Positions 61,764 to 64,000 of a DNA stretch of 64,000 nt are shown in pieces. Position 1 is the stretch's first letter. Every line of letters starts with the position of its first letter. The position numbers were made by a program, and so were the translations under genes. Source of the DNA: Acidobacteriota bacterium (GTDB lineage Bacteria > Zixibacteria > MSB-5A5 > GN15 > FEB-12); NCBI GenBank assembly GCA_035529075.1, contig DATKXK010000018.1:112324-176323 (forward strand). The letters run 5' to 3'. The notes below the pieces were generated by a model. That model saw only the letters and a program-made list of their open reading frames with translations. It had not been told where the DNA came from and did not search any database.

Positions 61764-63908
61764 TTGGCGAATCAAGATCAAGTTTCGATTAGCGGTATTC
61801 CCGAACCCGGGCAGCTTGTGTCACTTCGGAACAAAGTCTGGGTTGTAACTGATTTACATGGTTCTGACGTGGGTAGATTGTCAGTTCCGGAGTTGGTTGA
61901 TGGGAAAACACATCTAGTAGGTGTCTCATCTCTTGAGGATGATGCGTTTGGTGATGAACTTCAGGTACTTTGGGAACTTGAACCCAGTAAACGAATATAC
62001 GAGCGTGTTAGTCTTCCGACAGTCTCAAGCTTTGACGGGCCCGACCTGTTGGATGCTTTCCTCAATGCCGTGCGATGGGGGGCCGTCTCTTCTGCTGACC
62101 AGAAATCACTTCAGTCTCCATTCAGGAGTGGAATTGACCTTGAAGAATATCAATTGGATCCAGTAGTTCGCGCTCTTCGGATGCCAAGAGCGAATCTACT
62201 AATTGCTGACGATGTTGGTCTTGGAAAGACAATCGAAACCGGGCTCGTTGCACAAGAGCTCTTCTTGAGGCACCGCGTGAGAACTATGCTCGTAGTTTGC
62301 CCTTCGTCTCTTCAGATTCAATGGGCAACACAGATGCGTGATAAGTTCGGTCTGGAGTTTCGCATCATCGACAGCGACTTCATGAAGGAACTCCGGCGTC
62401 GACGGGGATTGCACACAAACCCTTGGAGGCACTTTCCGCGCTTGATTACATCTATCGACTTTCTCAAGCGCGATCGTCCTATGAGGCTATTTCGAGAAAC
62501 TCTGCCGGCTGAAGGTGAACCTCCATACCCCCGCCGTTATGATCTACTGATTGTTGATGAAGCTCACAATATGGCACCGTCTGGTAAAGGTCGTTATGCC
62601 ACTGATTCTCAAAGAACAGAGGCTATTCGCACATTAGTCCCTCACTTTGAGCACAGGTTGTTCCTCACTGCAACGCCACATAACGGGTACACGGAGAGTT
62701 TTACTGCCTTATTGGAATTGCTTGACAACCAACGATTTGCCCGAGGTGTGATGCCTGACCGTAAACAGCTTGAGACGGTCATGGTTCGACGAATGAAGAG
62801 CGAACTTGAACTTAAATGGGATGGCTCAAGACGCTTTGCCTCTCGGGTGATAGATCCACTTGAGGTCGACTATACGGATGCTGAGCGGCTTGCACATCAG
62901 AAGCTCAGAAAATATGCGGAATCTCGGCAGCGTACTGCTAAATCGGATTCAGAAAGACTGGCGACTGAGTTTGTTCTGAAACTCTTAAAGAAGAGGTTGT
63001 TCTCATCACCTGCCGCCTTTGCCTCAACCTTGGAGAAGCACGAACAGTCCTTGATGACCGCTAGAAAGCGCAAAACAGTAACAGCAGCACCTTCAACTAA
63101 AGTCTTACGAAAGACAATTGATGAAGTTGAGGAAGAGTTTGCTGATGATGATTCTTATGATGAGGCTACTAATGAAGCGTTGAGCATCGCGGGTCGTCTG
63201 TTTACAGATCCTTCAAAAGGTGAACGTACACTTCTCAATGACCTTAAAGAATATGCACGAAATGCATCAGTTCGGCCTGACAGTAAGGCAAATGAGTTAA
63301 TCCGGTGGCTCAAGCAAGACATCTTTGTCAAGGGTCAATGGACTGATAAGAGGGTTCTAATCTTTACTGAATACAGAGCCACACAAAAGTGGCTTCACGG
63401 CATTTTTGCATCTGAGGGGCTCGCGGATCAGAGCCGCCTAATGTTGCTCTATGGTGGAATGGATTCAGATGATCGGGAACGGATAAAGGCTGCGTTTCAA
63501 GCAGATCCCGCCATTTCCCCAATTCGAATCCTTCTGGCTACAGATGCCGCTTCAGAGGGAATCGACCTTCAGAACCACTGCTCAAGTCTGATCCACTATG
63601 AAATACCGTGGAATCCCAGCCGGTTGGAACAGCGGAATGGTCGTCTTGATCGCCATGGTCAAAAAGCGTCTGAGGTCACAATCTATCACTTCGTGACAAA
63701 GGGATTCAGAGACTCAGACACTGGAAAATCACCAGGGGAGCTGGATGGAGATTTGGAGTTCCTGATGCGAGCTGTTTTGAAAGTAGAGACCATTCGCGAG
63801 GATATCGGTAAAGTCGGACCGGTTATTGCCACGCAGGTGGAAGAGGCAATGCTAGGTGCTGACGTGCCCCCGGTTGTTGTACCACTTCCTAAGTTAGTCC
63901 TATCATAA
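61764..63908 (+). CDS. drmD: DISARM-type SNF2-like helicase DrmD, 3'-truncated
   Basis: A superfamily 2 helicase of 714 residues from TTG 61764 (GAGG six bases upstream; an earlier TTG at 61713 is less likely). It begins with PGQLVSLRNKVWVV and DDAFGDELQVLWE, as DrmD proteins do. Helicase motifs follow: I LIADDVGLGKTIE (Lys155), II DEAH (265-268), III LFLTATPHNG, V LLATDAASEGIDLQ and VI LEQRNGRLDRHGQ. DrmD belongs to class 1 DISARM anti-phage systems, which also have a methylase and DrmABC. The frame ends shortly after the helicase domains where an IS-type sequence begins, so the C-terminal part is probably lost. GC here is clearly lower than in the rest. Confidence 0.8.
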   Translation: MANQDQVSISGIPEPGQLVSLRNKVWVVTDLHGSDVGRLSVPELVDGKTHLVGVSSLEDDAFGDELQVLWELEPSKRIYERVSLPTVSSFDGPDLLDAFLNAVRWGAVSSADQKSLQSPFRSGIDLEEYQLDPVVRALRMPRANLLIADDVGLGKTIETGLVAQELFLRHRVRTMLVVCPSSLQIQWATQMRDKFGLEFRIIDSDFMKELRRRRGLHTNPWRHFPRLITSIDFLKRDRPMRLFRETLPAEGEPPYPRRYDLLIVDEAHNMAPSGKGRYATDSQRTEAIRTLVPHFEHRLFLTATPHNGYTESFTALLELLDNQRFARGVMPDRKQLETVMVRRMKSELELKWDGSRRFASRVIDPLEVDYTDAERLAHQKLRKYAESRQRTAKSDSERLATEFVLKLLKKRLFSSPAAFASTLEKHEQSLMTARKRKTVTAAPSTKVLRKTIDEVEEEFADDDSYDEATNEALSIAGRLFTDPSKGERTLLNDLKEYARNASVRPDSKANELIRWLKQDIFVKGQWTDKRVLIFTEYRATQKWLHGIFASEGLADQSRLMLLYGGMDSDDRERIKAAFQADPAISPIRILLATDAASEGIDLQNHCSSLIHYEIPWNPSRLEQRNGRLDRHGQKASEVTIYHFVTKGFRDSDTGKSPGELDGDLEFLMRAVLKVETIREDIGKVGPVIATQVEEAMLGADVPPVVVPLPKLVLS

Positions 63909-64000
63909 CATTTTTGTCAAGCTGGTTGGGTGGTTGAATCGCTTCGGGAGCCGGCGGACGATACCTGAGCGAACTGTGCGGACGCCTGGTGTTGTAGTGC
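63889..64000 (-). CDS. IS3-type transposase, C-terminal end (partial)
   Basis: Reading the minus strand from the window edge gives H-Y-N-T-R-R-P-H-S-S-L-R-Y-R-P-P-A-P-E-A, the signature end of IS3-family integrase-core transposases. A further 17 residues follow to TAG at 63891-63889. The main part lies beyond the window. Its end overlaps the last codons of the helicase gene, so the element's terminus is at about 63880-63900 and probably interrupts drmD. Confidence 0.8.
   Translation of the reverse strand, partial: HYNTRRPHSSLRYRPPAPEAIQPPNQLDKNVMIGLT

Overview
The window is a chromosomal segment of an uncultured-type Gram-negative bacterium with about 60% GC. The best guess is candidate phylum Zixibacteria or a close relative in the wider Fibrobacterota-Chlorobiota-Bacteroidota neighbourhood. 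The grounds are a meso-DAP type mur/fts cluster, an Lnt and an outer-membrane barrel protein (so a diderm), secreted proteins ending in YPNPF-type FlgD/Por tails, a gingipain-like C25 peptidase, and a PorX-like regulator beside its own kinase. This taxonomic call is inference; no rRNA is present.

Layout. 1-3300: end of purM, gpmI, lnt. 3255-13889: surface and glycan genes (propeller protein with secretion tail, FemAB-like acyltransferase, three glycosyltransferases, an asparagine-synthase-like protein on the opposite strand, C25 peptidase). 14281-30538: an almost uninterrupted division and cell-wall (dcw) operon running mraZ-rsmH-ftsL-ftsI-murE-murF-mraY-murD-ftsW-murG-murC-ftsQ-ftsA-ftsZ, with MraZ boxes in front and no murB or ddl. 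30802-31633: a flagellin gene behind a near-perfect sigma-54 promoter. 31810-43556: rpmB, then a tightly packed run from serS through a histidine kinase/PorX pair, tsaE, tsaB, rimI, accD and folC (frameshifted at a run of nine A) to two GAF-type kinases. 43657-45814: a sigma-54 NtrC-family regulator and a degenerate GGDEF protein. 46008-56205: valS, mazG, an outer-membrane barrel, a four-gene polyamine operon (XRE-cupin regulator, speD, decarboxylase, speE) and lpd.

56206-64000 is accessory. It holds a non-coding stretch with tandem terminators and a degenerate array of about 33-bp repeats, a CAT-anticodon tRNA, a tyrosine integrase just behind it, an excisionase-like protein, phage-like remnants (replication-type protein, truncated portal), and a lower-GC DrmD-like DISARM helicase whose 3' end runs into an IS3-type transposase. 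This looks like a tRNA-integrated island carrying an interrupted defence system.

Four genes (lnt, murE, the XRE regulator, lpd) have no ATG, GTG or TTG that fits their conserved N-termini. Each has a Shine-Dalgarno sequence at normal distance from CTG, ATC, CTG and ATA respectively. This recurring use of rare start codons is one of the two most unusual signals here. The other is the signalling set: the sigma-54 flagellin promoter with an NtrC-type regulator in the same window, and the PorX/kinase pair with secretion-tailed proteins.
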